DNA of 41,293 bases from NCBI GenBank assembly GCA_041567315.1, contig JBFGCA010000035.1, positions 1-41,293 on the forward strand, written 5' to 3'. Shown piece by piece: positions 22,134-33,640 of the stretch. The stretch's first letter is position 1. Each line of letters starts with the position of its first letter. This DNA is from JBFGCA01 sp041567315 (GTDB lineage Bacteria > Acidobacteriota > Thermoanaerobaculia > Multivoradales > JAHEKO01). A program made the translations under genes and the position numbers. The notes beneath the pieces were generated by a model. That model saw only the letters and a program-made list of their open reading frames with translations, did no database searches and was not told the DNA's origin.

Positions 22134-23504
22134 TCAGGACCGGCTCGGTGGCTCGAACTTGCGCTGCGGGTTGTGGGGCGACTGTTCCAGGTACTCGGCG
22201 ACCGACTGCACCAGCCCGGCGGTCAGCCGCTCCTCTTCCACCGCGCGACGGAACACCGACAGCGCCGCCAGCACCTCGCGGTGCACCTCCTGGCTCTTGA
22301 AGATCGGCACCATCCAGGCGGCGAGCTCGCGGACCTCCGCCAACCGGCCCTGACCCAGGTAGAGATGCGCCAGCTCCAGACAGGCCACCGCCGCGTCGAG
22401 GTAGATGCCGGCCTCGAAGAACCCGTCGCGCACCTGGAGCAGCGCGTGCTCGGCCTCACGCGGCCGACCCAGGGCGAGCGCGATCTTGGCCTCGAGCCAC
22501 TGCAGGCGCCACCTCGCCTGCGGCTTGCCGAACTTGCGGTAGACCGGTTGCGCCTTGGCCAGCAGCTTGAGCGCCTCCTGGTTCTTCCCCTGGTTGTGCA
22601 GCATGTGCACCAGATTGTGGTGGCCGGCCATGGTCACGTACGGCTCCCGTTCCGGTTCGATGAGCTCGAGAGCACGCTCCAGATCGGCCACCGCCGAATC
22701 GGTCCTGCCGTCGCGCGCCATGAAGGCGCACTTCGCGATCAGCGTGCGGCCGGCAAGATGCTCCTCGCCGAGCTGCAGGTAGATCCGCGCGGCGCGGCTG
22801 GCGAGGGCGATCGCCTCGTTGGGGCGGCCCTGCTGGTCGCGCAGCGAGGCCTGCAGCGCCAGCACCCGCGCCTCTTCGAGCGGGTCGCTGGTGCCCTCGT
22901 CGAGGAGCTTGCGCGCGCGGCGGAAGGCCTGATCGGCCGCCCGCAGACGGGTCAGGATACGCAGCGCGTTCCCCAGATAGGCCCAGGCCCGCGCCTCGAG
23001 GTCGGCAACCAGCGGGGCGGTGTAGGTCGCCTCGTCCAACGACTGGGCCAGGGCCAGCCCCAGCTCGGCCAGGCGCTGATAGCGCTGGACGTCGCCCGAG
23101 CGCGCTTCGAAGGCCTCGGCCAGCACCAGCTCGGCGAGCGTCCAGGTCTGAAACCGCCGGCTGTTGCGGACCAGCACGCTCTGGCGGCCCGGTGGCAGGC
23201 TCTCCAGCTCCCGGAACAGCCCCAGTGCCTCGGCCCGTTCGGTGGCCAGGGAGGCGCTGCGCTGCACCAGGTCGCGCTGCACTCTGGCCATGGCGTCGCC
23301 GGCCAGACCCACTCCTTCCGGCGCCCAGGCGCTGGGCCGGGACGACGCCGGCGGCTGCGCCCCGGGTGCGTGGCGGCGGGCCTCCCGCCGGCACTCGTCG
23401 CAGCCCGCCAGCAGGTGCCGCACGACCTCGCGCCCCTCCTGCGGCTCGGACTCGCCTTTCATGAAGCGCTCGAGAGCGGCGGGGTCCGGGTGGTAGCTGC
23501 TCAT
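22134..23504 (-). CDS. Zinc-finger/TPR protein, probable anti-sigma partner
   Basis: 456 residues, no signal peptide or membrane segment. The N-terminus carries a short zinc-ligand set, His30, Cys35 and Cys38 in VRHLLAGCDECRRE, like the zinc-binding anti-sigma domain (ZAS) that holds ECF sigma factors. A Pro/Ala-rich linker follows, then helical repeats to the end (for instance YLGNALRILTRLRAADQAFRRAR, NEAIALASRAARIYLQLGEEHLA, NQGKNQEALKLLAKAQPVYRKFG) of TPR type. RNSRRFQTWTLAELVL is a stretch I associate with this Acidobacteriota family. The start overlaps the sigma stop by 4 bp, which strongly implies stoichiometric production with sigma. It should act in the cytoplasm, with TPRs as the signal- or partner-binding part. 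Anti-sigma activity is inferred from domain and coupling. Confidence 0.75.
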   Translation of the reverse strand: MSSYHPDPAALERFMKGESEPQEGREVVRHLLAGCDECRREARRHAPGAQPPASSRPSAWAPEGVGLAGDAMARVQRDLVQRSASLATERAEALGLFRELESLPPGRQSVLVRNSRRFQTWTLAELVLAEAFEARSGDVQRYQRLAELGLALAQSLDEATYTAPLVADLEARAWAYLGNALRILTRLRAADQAFRRARKLLDEGTSDPLEEARVLALQASLRDQQGRPNEAIALASRAARIYLQLGEEHLAGRTLIAKCAFMARDGRTDSAVADLERALELIEPEREPYVTMAGHHNLVHMLHNQGKNQEALKLLAKAQPVYRKFGKPQARWRLQWLEAKIALALGRPREAEHALLQVRDGFFEAGIYLDAAVACLELAHLYLGQGRLAEVRELAAWMVPIFKSQEVHREVLAALSVFRRAVEEERLTAGLVQSVAEYLEQSPHNPQRKFEPPSRS

Positions 23505-24028
23505 TGCGCCTCACCGGAGAGCAGGCCGCTGGCCACCATCCGCGAGGTCAGGGAGGCCAGACAGCGCTCGATGATCTTATAGATGCCGGAGCGTTTGTAG
23601 CCCAGCCGGTCGGCGGTCTCGGCGGGCTCGTAGCCCTGCCGGTAGCGAAGCGTCAGCACCGCCCGGCAGCGGGCCGGCAGGCGAGCCACCGCGTTGCCCA
23701 GGTCACGCATGAAGTCCGAACTCTCCTGCGCCGGGGCCTGCGTCGCCAGGCTCTCGAGGATGGCCGCATCCACTCCCCGGTAGAGCTTGTGACGCCGCCG
23801 GCGCCAGTAGCTCAGACACTTCTTGCGCAGGGTGCCGAGCAGCCAGGCCTGTGGCTCGCGCACCTCGGACTGCTTGTAGAGGAACACCAGCAGGGAATCC
23901 TGGACCAGGTCGCCGCGATCCTGCTCCGGGATCCCATAGCGCGCGAAAACCCCCCGCGCGCGCGGCCCCAACTCTTCCAGAAGATCCTCGAACGATACGC
24001 TTGCGCTCGGGCCTTCGAAAGACTCCAT
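23501..24028 (-). CDS. ECF-type RNA polymerase sigma factor
   Basis: A 175-residue sigma-70 family protein with regions 2 and 4 only. Region 2 includes RGDLVQDSLLVFLYKQSEVREPQAWLLGTLRKKCLSYWRRRRHK-like sequence (about residues 35-80); region 4 includes LPARCRAVLTLRYRQGYEPAE and ETADRLGYKRSGIYKIIERCL, a helix-turn-helix that contacts the -35. I chose ATG 24028 (MESFEGPSASVSFEDLLEEL) because the longer frame up to 24232 is low-complexity and antisense to the 28-residue ORF region. A TAGTCT element at 24051-24056 precedes it. The stop overlaps the zinc-finger/TPR start. Probable targets are the TPR-CHAT/protease operon or its own operon, which is inference. Confidence 0.85.
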   Translation of the reverse strand: MESFEGPSASVSFEDLLEELGPRARGVFARYGIPEQDRGDLVQDSLLVFLYKQSEVREPQAWLLGTLRKKCLSYWRRRRHKLYRGVDAAILESLATQAPAQESSDFMRDLGNAVARLPARCRAVLTLRYRQGYEPAETADRLGYKRSGIYKIIERCLASLTSRMVASGLLSGEAQ

Positions 24029-24050
24029 CAGCTGTTCACCGGTCGCGGCC

Positions 24051-24056
24051 AGACTA
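24051..24056 (-). promoter_or_regulatory. Putative -10 element of the sigma factor gene
   Basis: On the minus strand this reads TAGTCT (within TGATAGTCT), about 22 bases before ATG 24028. No clear -35 is seen. Confidence 0.3.
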
Positions 24057-24147
24057 TCAGCCGGTCCGGGCACTGTCCAGGCGAAAAAGACCCACGCGAG
24101 CGGGTCAGCGGCCCACTCGCCAGTCGCTGCCGCCCCGGCCCCGGCGG

Positions 24148-24234
24148 TCAGCCGTGGGGATCGACATAGGCCGCACCCTCGGTCGGCAGCCACTGCTCGG
24201 CAAACAGATCCCACAGAAAAGCAAAAAACCACAT
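24148..24234 (-). CDS. 28-residue Trp-rich peptide ORF upstream of sigma
   Basis: A small ORF: ATG 24234 to TGA 24148, with GAGGAG (24243-24248) eight bases upstream. The first half is hydrophobic and aromatic (MWFFAFLWDLFAEQWLP) and the second half polar and Gly-rich, ending AAYVDPHG. It is encoded in the same direction as the sigma gene, 119 bp upstream of it. The strong ribosome-binding site and composition argue for translation. It could be a membrane-active or signal peptide, a leader peptide, or a substrate/activator of the neighbouring proteases. I do not recognise the family, and function is unknown. Confidence 0.45.
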   Translation of the reverse strand: MWFFAFLWDLFAEQWLPTEGAAYVDPHG

Positions 24235-24329
24235 CGACGCACTCCTCTCCGGCGGGCCGTCGAGGGGGCCTCAGTGGCCGCTCGCGCCCGTCCAGCGGTG
24301 GAGTGCTCGGCGGCGGCCGGGATCTGACA

Positions 24330-24346
24330 GATCGTTGCCAACGATC
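24330..24346. other. Palindrome GATCGTTG-C-CAACGATC
   Basis: Two 8-bp arms around one base, in the divergent region between the 28-residue ORF and the ygfK-like gene. Size and symmetry fit a dimeric regulator's operator; the regulator is unknown. Confidence 0.35.
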
Positions 24347-24434
24347 GAGCGAGGGCGGCTCGCCCAGCAGGCGGCTGCGCCCCGCCAGACGGGCGGGCGG
24401 ACCCCCACCAGGACCGCCGGGGAGGGGGCGTTGC

Positions 24435-24440
24435 TATGCT
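24435..24440 (+). promoter_or_regulatory. Putative -10 element of the ygfK operon
   Basis: TATGCT about 23 bases before ATG 24464, of the TAnnnT type. No good -35 is visible. Confidence 0.3.
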
Positions 24441-24463
24441 CGGTTCGGGAGTCCCCGCCGACG

Positions 24464-26526
<2,063 letters not shown>

Positions 26527-26530
<4 letters not shown>

Positions 26531-27681
26531 GCCGGTCCGCAGCCGCGGCGCTCCTCGCCGCCCTCGGCGAGGAGCGGCTCGCCGCCCTCCGCGGCCGCAG
26601 CCTGCTCCAGACCCGCGACTGGCCGGCGGCCGACCTCGACAGCCTGTTGCGGCTGGCCCGGCTGCTGGCGGTCCTCGACCGGCGCGGCGCGGTGCCGCTG
26701 CTCTTTCCCGGCGAGCTGCACCTGGCGCTGTTCTTCGACAGCTCGACCCGCACCAAGTCGAGCTGGGCGGGGGCCGCCGCCCGGCTGGGAGCGCGGCCGC
26801 TGGTGATCGACGGCGCCACCACCCAGGTCTCGCACGGCGAGACCGCCCAGGAGACCGGCACCATGCTGGGGATGAACGCCCACGCGCTGGGCGTCCGGCA
26901 CGATCTCATCCTCGGCGAAGGGCAGCGCTTCATGCGCGAGGCCAAGGAGGGGCTCGACGCCTACCTGGAGGCCACCGGCGACCCGCGGGTGGTGCCGCTG
27001 GTCAACCTGCAGTGCGACGTCGACCACCCGACCCAGACGCTTGCCGACCTGGCCTGGCTCGAGGAGCGGTTCCCGGACGGCCTGGCGGGACGCACCGTGG
27101 CGGTGAGCTGGGCCTACTCGCCGAGCTACGCCAAGCCGCTGTCGGTCCCGCAGGGGCTGATCATGCTGCTCACCCGTTTCGGCATGCACGTCCGGCTGGC
27201 GCACCCCGAGGGCTACGGGCTGCTGCCCGAGACCCTGGCGGCGGCCGAGGAGTTCGCCGGCCGCTCGGGCGGCAGCTTCGCCGCCGGCACCGACATGGAC
27301 GAAGCCTTCGCCGGCGCGGACGTGGTCTACCCCAAGAGCTGGGGGCCCTACGACCTGATGCTGGAGCGGGTCGAGGCCAACCGGCGGAGGGACGCCGGGG
27401 CGATGCGCGAGATCGAGGGCCGGGCCCTGGAGCGCAACCGCGGCCACCGCGACTGGATCTGCGACGAGCGGCGGATGGCGCTGACCCGGCAGGGCAGCGC
27501 CCTCTACATGCACTGCCTGCCGGCCGACATCGGCGCCGAAGTGAGCCCGCCGGTCATGGAGCGTGCACGCCATGACCTGGCCCGCCAGGCCAACCAGAAG
27601 CTCTACGTGATCCTGGCGGTGCTGGCGGCGGCCAAGGAGCCGCGGCTGGCCGAGCGGCTGAGCCAGGCGGTGGCCGGATGA
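26527..27681 (+). CDS. ygeW: YgeW-family carbamoyltransferase
   Basis: 384 residues of the aspartate/ornithine carbamoyltransferase superfamily. The carbamoyl-phosphate loop is SSTRTKSS at 72-79. HPTQTLADL is the second conserved phosphate/carbamoyl contact, and YMHCLPAD the ornithine-carbamoyltransferase-like C-terminal motif. The DVVYPKSWGPYDLM region and the overall length (about 390) match YgeW rather than ArgF. YgeW is an orphan carbamoyltransferase in the E. coli purine cluster, thought to act on a purine-derived ureido compound. The probable start is TTG 26527 overlapping the ygfK stop (TTGA), with the next gene overlapping at ATGA, so all three genes are translationally coupled. Confidence 0.87.
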
Positions 27682-29210
27682 GCCTCGACGCTCCGATCGC
27701 CGAGCTGGCGCGCCAGGCCCGGCCGCTCGCCGTCGAGCTGCTGGCCGAGCTGGTCCGGCTGCCGGCCGACTACGTGGACCGGCCGGCCGCCGAGGGCGGC
27801 GACCCCGACTGCGGTCTCTCCAACCACGAGGGCCCGCGCCTCGAGCTGCTCCGGCGAAAACTGCTCGAGCTGGGCGCCGTCGACGGTCCCGACCGGCTCG
27901 GCGTCGACGCTTTCGGCAACCTGTGGTGGGAGGTGTCCGACCCCGAGGACGGAGTGCCCCCGGCCGAGAGGACGGTGATCTGGCTCGACGGTCACACCGA
28001 CACCGTGCGGGCGCTCCGCGAACGCTGGCGCGAGGCGATCGGCAGCGGCGTCGACGCCTACCTGGGCCTGACCGACCTGCGGCGGATCGACCGCGGCTTC
28101 CTGCGACGCGAGCTGGGCCACCTGCCGCCCGACCGCGAGTGGGAGCACCTGCTGTGGGGCCGCGGCTCCGCCGACCAGCTCGGCGGCGTGGTCTGCCAGG
28201 TGCTGGCGACCCGCATCCTGCGCGCCCTGCGGCCGCAGGGCGCGCTCCGCGGGGTCACCGTGCGCAGCTACGCCACGGTCGCCGAGGAGGACAACGACGG
28301 CGGCGGCCCAATGTACGTCATGCGCCACGAGCTGCCGGCCGGCCGGGCCGGCGAGCCCCCCGACGCCGTGGTGCTGACCGAGGGAACCGGCTGCGCCGAG
28401 GGCGGTCTGCTGGGGATCTACCGCGGCCAGCGCGGGCGCATGCAGGTCGAGGTGGAGGTCACCGGCAAGAGCTGCCACGGATCGATGCCCTGGGAGGGTC
28501 GCAACCCGCTCGAGTTCGGCGCCGCCATCGTCGCCGAGGCCGCCGAGCGCGCCGCCGGCGACGGCTTCGCGGCCGACGACTTCCTGGGGTCCGGCTCGCG
28601 CACCGCCAGCTGGGCGCGGCTCGAGACCCCCAGCGACTGCGCGGTCCCCGAGCGCTTCACCTTCCGGCTCGACCGGCGGCTGACCGCGGGCGAGGACCCG
28701 GAGGCGGCGCGGCGCCAGGTGGAGGAGCTGCCCACCGTCGCCCGGGCCCGCCGGGCGGGCCTCGAGGTCGAGGTGCGGGTCCCGGTCTACGACCGCCCGA
28801 CCTGGCGCGGATTCGCGCCCGACAACCGGCAGATCTACCCCGGCTGGGTGACGCCCGCCCGGCACCCGGCGGTGACCGCCGCGGTCGAGACCTACGAGCG
28901 CGTAGTGGCGCCCTTCACCCGCGAGGCGGGGGCGCCGGCGGCGCTGCCGCCCGAGGCTCGGGTGTCGCGCTGGAACTTCTCGACCGACGGGGTCGGGGTG
29001 CCGGTCGCCGCCGGCTCGGGCCCCGAAGTGGCGGCCGCCAGGCAGTGGGTGAGCGCCGGACCGTTCCGTCACCCGGCGATGTTCGGCATCGGCCCCGGCG
29101 TCGAGCAGAACACCCACAAGATCGGCGAGTGCGTCGACGTCCGCGAGCTGGCGCCGGTCATCGCCTTCCTGGCCCGCTTCCCGTCGCTCTACCGCTCGCG
29201 CCCTTCTTGA
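27678..29210 (+). CDS. ygeY: YgeY-family M20 metallohydrolase
   Basis: 510 residues, M20/ArgE-DapE fold. Zinc-binding residues are visible: His106 in WLDGHTDTV, with Asp108, Asp166 in GRGSADQLGG, and the catalytic Glu pair Glu203-Glu204 in ATVAEEDNDGG. Later, TEGTGCAEGGLLGIYRGQRG and SCHGSMPWEG belong to the dimerisation/lid domain. The YgeY subgroup (selenium-metabolism-linked hydrolase) is named for its association with ssnA/ygfK genes, matching the operon here. Proteins of the family are often about 400 residues; this one is longer, with extra sequence between the metal-binding half and the C-terminus. Reaction unknown; hydrolysis of a carbamoylated or amide intermediate is a reasonable inference. 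Confidence 0.87.
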   Translation: MSLDAPIAELARQARPLAVELLAELVRLPADYVDRPAAEGGDPDCGLSNHEGPRLELLRRKLLELGAVDGPDRLGVDAFGNLWWEVSDPEDGVPPAERTVIWLDGHTDTVRALRERWREAIGSGVDAYLGLTDLRRIDRGFLRRELGHLPPDREWEHLLWGRGSADQLGGVVCQVLATRILRALRPQGALRGVTVRSYATVAEEDNDGGGPMYVMRHELPAGRAGEPPDAVVLTEGTGCAEGGLLGIYRGQRGRMQVEVEVTGKSCHGSMPWEGRNPLEFGAAIVAEAAERAAGDGFAADDFLGSGSRTASWARLETPSDCAVPERFTFRLDRRLTAGEDPEAARRQVEELPTVARARRAGLEVEVRVPVYDRPTWRGFAPDNRQIYPGWVTPARHPAVTAAVETYERVVAPFTREAGAPAALPPEARVSRWNFSTDGVGVPVAAGSGPEVAAARQWVSAGPFRHPAMFGIGPGVEQNTHKIGECVDVRELAPVIAFLARFPSLYRSRPS

Positions 29211-29236
29211 AGGGGCGGCGCGCGCGGCCGGGTCAT

Positions 29237-29242
29237 TAGACT
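29237..29242 (+). promoter_or_regulatory. Putative -10 element of the corA gene
   Basis: TAGACT about 42 bases before ATG 29285, identical to the element at 30408 before the next gene. No -35 recognised. Confidence 0.35.
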
Positions 29243-29284
29243 CGGTCCTAGCCCACCGCCACCACGCCCTGAAAGGAGCTGGCC

Positions 29285-30352
<1,068 letters not shown>

Positions 30353-30407
30353 CGGGCGGTAGTAAGATGAGGCGCTCTCCGCCACTACCCTGGCGCGCGT
30401 TTTGCTG

Positions 30408-30413
30408 TAGACT
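30408..30413 (+). promoter_or_regulatory. Putative -10 element of the outer-membrane protein gene
   Basis: TAGACT preceded directly by TG (TGTAGACT), about 79 bases before ATG 30492, implying a 5' leader of about 70 nt. No -35 is recognised. Confidence 0.35.
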
Positions 30414-30491
30414 CGCCCGGTTCGAGCCCGCGCGCCCGGGGGCCGCGGGTCTTTGAAAGCTGCACGTTCATCGGCAGCGGGAGGAGGAAGA

Positions 30492-32156
30492 ATGAACCAA
30501 CAGAGCGGATTCCGGTTGGCCCGGTGGGCCACTGTCTTGACCCTGCTGCTGGCGGTGGCCGCCCTACCGGCCACGGCCAGCCAGCACGAGTGCATCGGCG
30601 GCGACCGGGTGCGAGACGTGACGGCCTGGGGCCGTCCGGCCACCACCTTCTCGCCCTATCCGGCCCGCAGCCTGGGCGAGCTCAAGGACCTGTTCAACCG
30701 CTACGAGAGCGACCTCAGGACGGTCCTCGGCCGGGCCGGCTGGGAGGGCAACCCGGACGACCTGTTCCGGACCGTGCGGATGGCCGAGGAGGGCAGCCCG
30801 CTGGTCACCGTCAAGCAGGTCGCCCCGGGGGCCGAGTTCGCCTGGATGGCCTTCCGGCGCAAGGGCCAGCCGGCCTGCGTCAAGGACATCCGCTGGGCCG
30901 GCAAGTCGACCTTCCCGGCCTGGAGCATCACCGTCGTCTCCAACGACGTCGAATACGTCTTCATGGTCCCCCAGGAGTGCCTCAACCTGGCCGCCGAGAA
31001 GGGCCGCAAGCCGGTGCCGCCGCCGACCTGTGACCTCAAGGCCAGCTTCGACCCCGAGGCCGACGCGATCACGGTCACCGGCACCACCAACGGCGCCTCC
31101 ATCGAGGTCACCAAGATCACCACCCCGGCCGGAGCCGGCAAACTGGGCGACCTCAAGCCGCTCAACGGCGGGCGCTGGAGCTATCCGGTGTCGGCCGACG
31201 GCACCTACTCGTTCGAAGCCAGGGCGACCAGCGCCAGCGGGCGGCAGAGCTCGACCTGCTCGGCGAGCGTCCCGGTGACCCGCAAGAAGCCGGTCTGCAC
31301 CATCTCGGCCAGCGTCGACCCGGACACCCAGGTGATTACCGTCAGCACCGCCGGCAGCGTCGGCAGCGCCGAGATCACCGGCTTCAAGATGTGGGACGGC
31401 TCGAGCGGCGAGATGAGCGCCCTCCAGTCGGCCGGCGCCGGCAAGTGGACCTTCGCGGCCGGCCCGACGCTGCCCAAGAAGCCGGGCGACTACACCTTCA
31501 CTTTCGACGCCGTCAGCCGCCTGCACGGCTACGAGGCCACCTGCAGCGCCGGCGCCACCCTCACCAAGGAGCGGCGCCGCGGTCAGTGGATCGTGCGCGG
31601 CTACGCCGCCCGGGTGGACAGCTCGGGCGACGAGTTCAACACCGTCACCCCGGCGGTCGGCGACTTCCCCGAGGAGCGGACCAAGTTCTCGATCGGCAAC
31701 GCCACCGGCTTCGGCGGCGCGGTCGAGTACCTCTTCCGGCCCAACTGGGGCGTCGAGCTGGACGCCATGCTGGCCGATCTCGACACCATGTTCGTGTTCG
31801 ACATCGGCCCGCTGTGGGGCATGGACCACCAGGACGTCGACTTCCAGCCGATCAGCCTGGGGATCAACTACCACCTCACCCCCGACAAGCGGGCCGACGT
31901 CTTCCTCGGCGCCTTCGTCAGCGCGGTCGACTACGGCGACGCCACCTACTCAGACCTCGGCCTGAGCTTCCGCAAGGACCTCGGCAGCGACACCGGGTTC
32001 GGGGCCAAGGTCGGAGTCGACATCCCCTTCAGCTGGGAGAGCCCGTGGGCGATCACCGGCTCGCTGCGCTACATCGCCACCAGCGCCGAGGTCGACAACG
32101 TCGACCTCGACGTCGATCCGCTGATCTTCACCCTCGGCCTGGCCTACAAGTTCTAG
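30492..32156 (+). CDS. Outer-membrane protein: Ig-like domains plus small beta-barrel
   Basis: 554 residues. Signal peptide RLARWATVLTLLLAVAALPATAS. Residues 30-165 form an N-terminal domain with cysteines (HECIGGD, PACVKD, QECLN). Two Ig-like modules follow, about 170-260 and 265-360, each opening with C-x-(L/I)-x-(A)-S-(F/V)-D-P and strand-rich text (CDLKASFDPEADAITVTG; CTISASVDPDTQVITVST). The final part (about 370-554) has OmpW/OmpA-like barrel strands (GFGGAVEYLFRPNWGVELDA, ISLGINYHLTPDKRADVFLG) and ends TLGLAYKF with terminal Phe. A small barrel carrying extracellular or periplasmic Ig domains is suggested. GGAGGAGGAAG before ATG 30492 sets the start. Function unknown, possibly adhesion or envelope structure. 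Confidence 0.75.
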   Translation: MNQQSGFRLARWATVLTLLLAVAALPATASQHECIGGDRVRDVTAWGRPATTFSPYPARSLGELKDLFNRYESDLRTVLGRAGWEGNPDDLFRTVRMAEEGSPLVTVKQVAPGAEFAWMAFRRKGQPACVKDIRWAGKSTFPAWSITVVSNDVEYVFMVPQECLNLAAEKGRKPVPPPTCDLKASFDPEADAITVTGTTNGASIEVTKITTPAGAGKLGDLKPLNGGRWSYPVSADGTYSFEARATSASGRQSSTCSASVPVTRKKPVCTISASVDPDTQVITVSTAGSVGSAEITGFKMWDGSSGEMSALQSAGAGKWTFAAGPTLPKKPGDYTFTFDAVSRLHGYEATCSAGATLTKERRRGQWIVRGYAARVDSSGDEFNTVTPAVGDFPEERTKFSIGNATGFGGAVEYLFRPNWGVELDAMLADLDTMFVFDIGPLWGMDHQDVDFQPISLGINYHLTPDKRADVFLGAFVSAVDYGDATYSDLGLSFRKDLGSDTGFGAKVGVDIPFSWESPWAITGSLRYIATSAEVDNVDLDVDPLIFTLGLAYKF

Positions 32157-32199
32157 GGCCTGGGCCCTGGCGGGCCTACCGAGAATCGGTCCACCACCG

Positions 32200-32230
32200 C
32201 CGGCCGCCCCACGTGGGGCGGCCGGTTTTT
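32200..32230 (+). terminator. Rho-independent terminator
   Basis: CCGGCCGCCCC (32200-32210), ACGT loop, GGGGCGGCCGG (32215-32225), then TTTTT. It ends the outer-membrane protein gene and lies before the convergent hydrolase gene. Confidence 0.85.
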
Positions 32231-32281
32231 CTTGTCTTGGCGGCCTCGGGGATCCGAGCCGAGGCCGGGACCCCAGGCGGG

Positions 32282-33640
32282 CTAATCCGAGCGGCCGACC
32301 TCCTGGAGGTCGCGGTCGGTGCCTGTTTGCTGGACGGTGGTGGGCTGGCGGGTGCGGACGACGGTGTCGATGGCGGCGCCGACGCGGGAGTGGTCCCAGG
32401 CCGAATTGACGCGGAGGACGTTGGAGAGCAGGACCACGAGGTAGCGCACCTGGCCCTCGCCGCGGGCCGGGGACTCGACGATGGCGATCGAGTTCATCAG
32501 GTTCTTGACGTTGCCGCGGTACTTGCCGCACTTGAAGTCGGGCTCGGGCGCGCACTGGTAGAAGGAGCCGCTCTTGAAGTAGACCGCCGCCGACGCCAGC
32601 TCGGGGGCGTAGACGTAGCGGTAGCGCTTCTTGGTCATGTAGAGAAAGCGCTTCATCTCGAGGCTGGACCAGGCGTCGACCATCCGTCCCTGCTCGATGC
32701 GCAGCAGCACCCTGACCAGCTCGCGGGGGCTGGCGAAGGAGCTGATGCCCGGGATGCGGGCCTGGCCGACCCGCGTCCACATGGTGCCCTGGCGGATCCC
32801 CTCGAGGTCGATCCCGGCGGCGGCCAGCGGCTCGGTGATGACCACCTGCGACAGCCGGGTGAGCTCCGACTTGGCGGTGTCGCGGAAGAAGGTGGCCTCC
32901 TGCTCGGGCGTCGGTGGGTAGTCGGGACCGAACTGCCGCAGCAGCATGGCCTCCTTCCAGACCATGGCGCCCGCCGAGTTGGCCGACGCCGAGATCATGT
33001 GGTCGACCCACTCGGCGAGGTTGAAGCGGTCGCCCAGGCCGATCACCGAAAAGCGGTTGACCTCGGCCTCGGCGTCGTACTTGGGTACCGTGTGGGGGTC
33101 GCCCAGCGCCCAGTCGGTGGCCACCATCTCCCGCTCGCGGAGCACCCGCAGGCGGTCCGCCGGGTCGGGATGGAGCCGCCTGAGGCCGTCGAAAAGGGCG
33201 ATCATGCACAGCACCTTGCCGACGCTGCCGGGGAGCTGGGCGCGGTCTTCGCGGACCCCGGCCCAGGCGATGGCCTGGGGGTCGGTGACGTCCACCACCG
33301 CCACCGCGTAGGAGGGGTCGCGCTGGCGGAAGATCGACTCCAGGGCCGCCTGGAGCACCGGGTCCTTGCCGGTTCCGTCGAGGTCCCAGCCGGGGGCGGA
33401 GCCGGCGAGATTCAGCCGGATCTCGTCGCTCGAGAGCAGCGCGCCCGGCGGCAGCTTGGGCCCGCTGGGCGCCTCCTGGAGCCGCTGGTAGCCGAGCAGC
33501 CGGCGGATCCCGGTGCGCTCCCAGCCGTCCAGCGGGTAGGCGCCGAGCCCGCCGGCCGCGGCCAGCCAGCCGGCGCCGTGAACCCAGAGCAGCAGCGCCG
33601 CGCGGCGACGCGGCCGGGTGGAGAGCTTCGCTTCGTTCAT
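32282..33640 (-). CDS. Beta-lactamase-fold serine hydrolase (PBP-like)
   Basis: 452 residues with an N-terminal Arg-rich segment and hydrophobic stretch (RRRAALLLWVHGAGWLAAAGG), so probably exported or anchored. The serine-hydrolase triad of motifs is recognisable: SVGK at Ser139-Lys142 (SxxK), SAN in ISASANSAGA near 218-220 (SxN), and KSG in VYFKSGSFYQC near 360. This is the penicillin-binding/class A beta-lactamase fold, although the sequence is far from true PBPs. The start overlaps the stop of the upstream dikinase-like gene by 4 bp. A similar but shorter hydrolase is at 36759. Substrate unknown; peptidoglycan or small ester/amide hydrolysis is possible. Confidence 0.75.
   Translation of the reverse strand: MNEAKLSTRPRRRAALLLWVHGAGWLAAAGGLGAYPLDGWERTGIRRLLGYQRLQEAPSGPKLPPGALLSSDEIRLNLAGSAPGWDLDGTGKDPVLQAALESIFRQRDPSYAVAVVDVTDPQAIAWAGVREDRAQLPGSVGKVLCMIALFDGLRRLHPDPADRLRVLREREMVATDWALGDPHTVPKYDAEAEVNRFSVIGLGDRFNLAEWVDHMISASANSAGAMVWKEAMLLRQFGPDYPPTPEQEATFFRDTAKSELTRLSQVVITEPLAAAGIDLEGIRQGTMWTRVGQARIPGISSFASPRELVRVLLRIEQGRMVDAWSSLEMKRFLYMTKKRYRYVYAPELASAAVYFKSGSFYQCAPEPDFKCGKYRGNVKNLMNSIAIVESPARGEGQVRYLVVLLSNVLRVNSAWDHSRVGAAIDTVVRTRQPTTVQQTGTDRDLQEVGRSD

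Noticed and set aside
11864..24056. A common sigma-specific motif before sigma (TAGTCT) and TPR-CHAT (TACAGT)
   Set aside because: The two elements differ and similar hexamers precede unrelated genes, so the sequence alone does not show a regulon.
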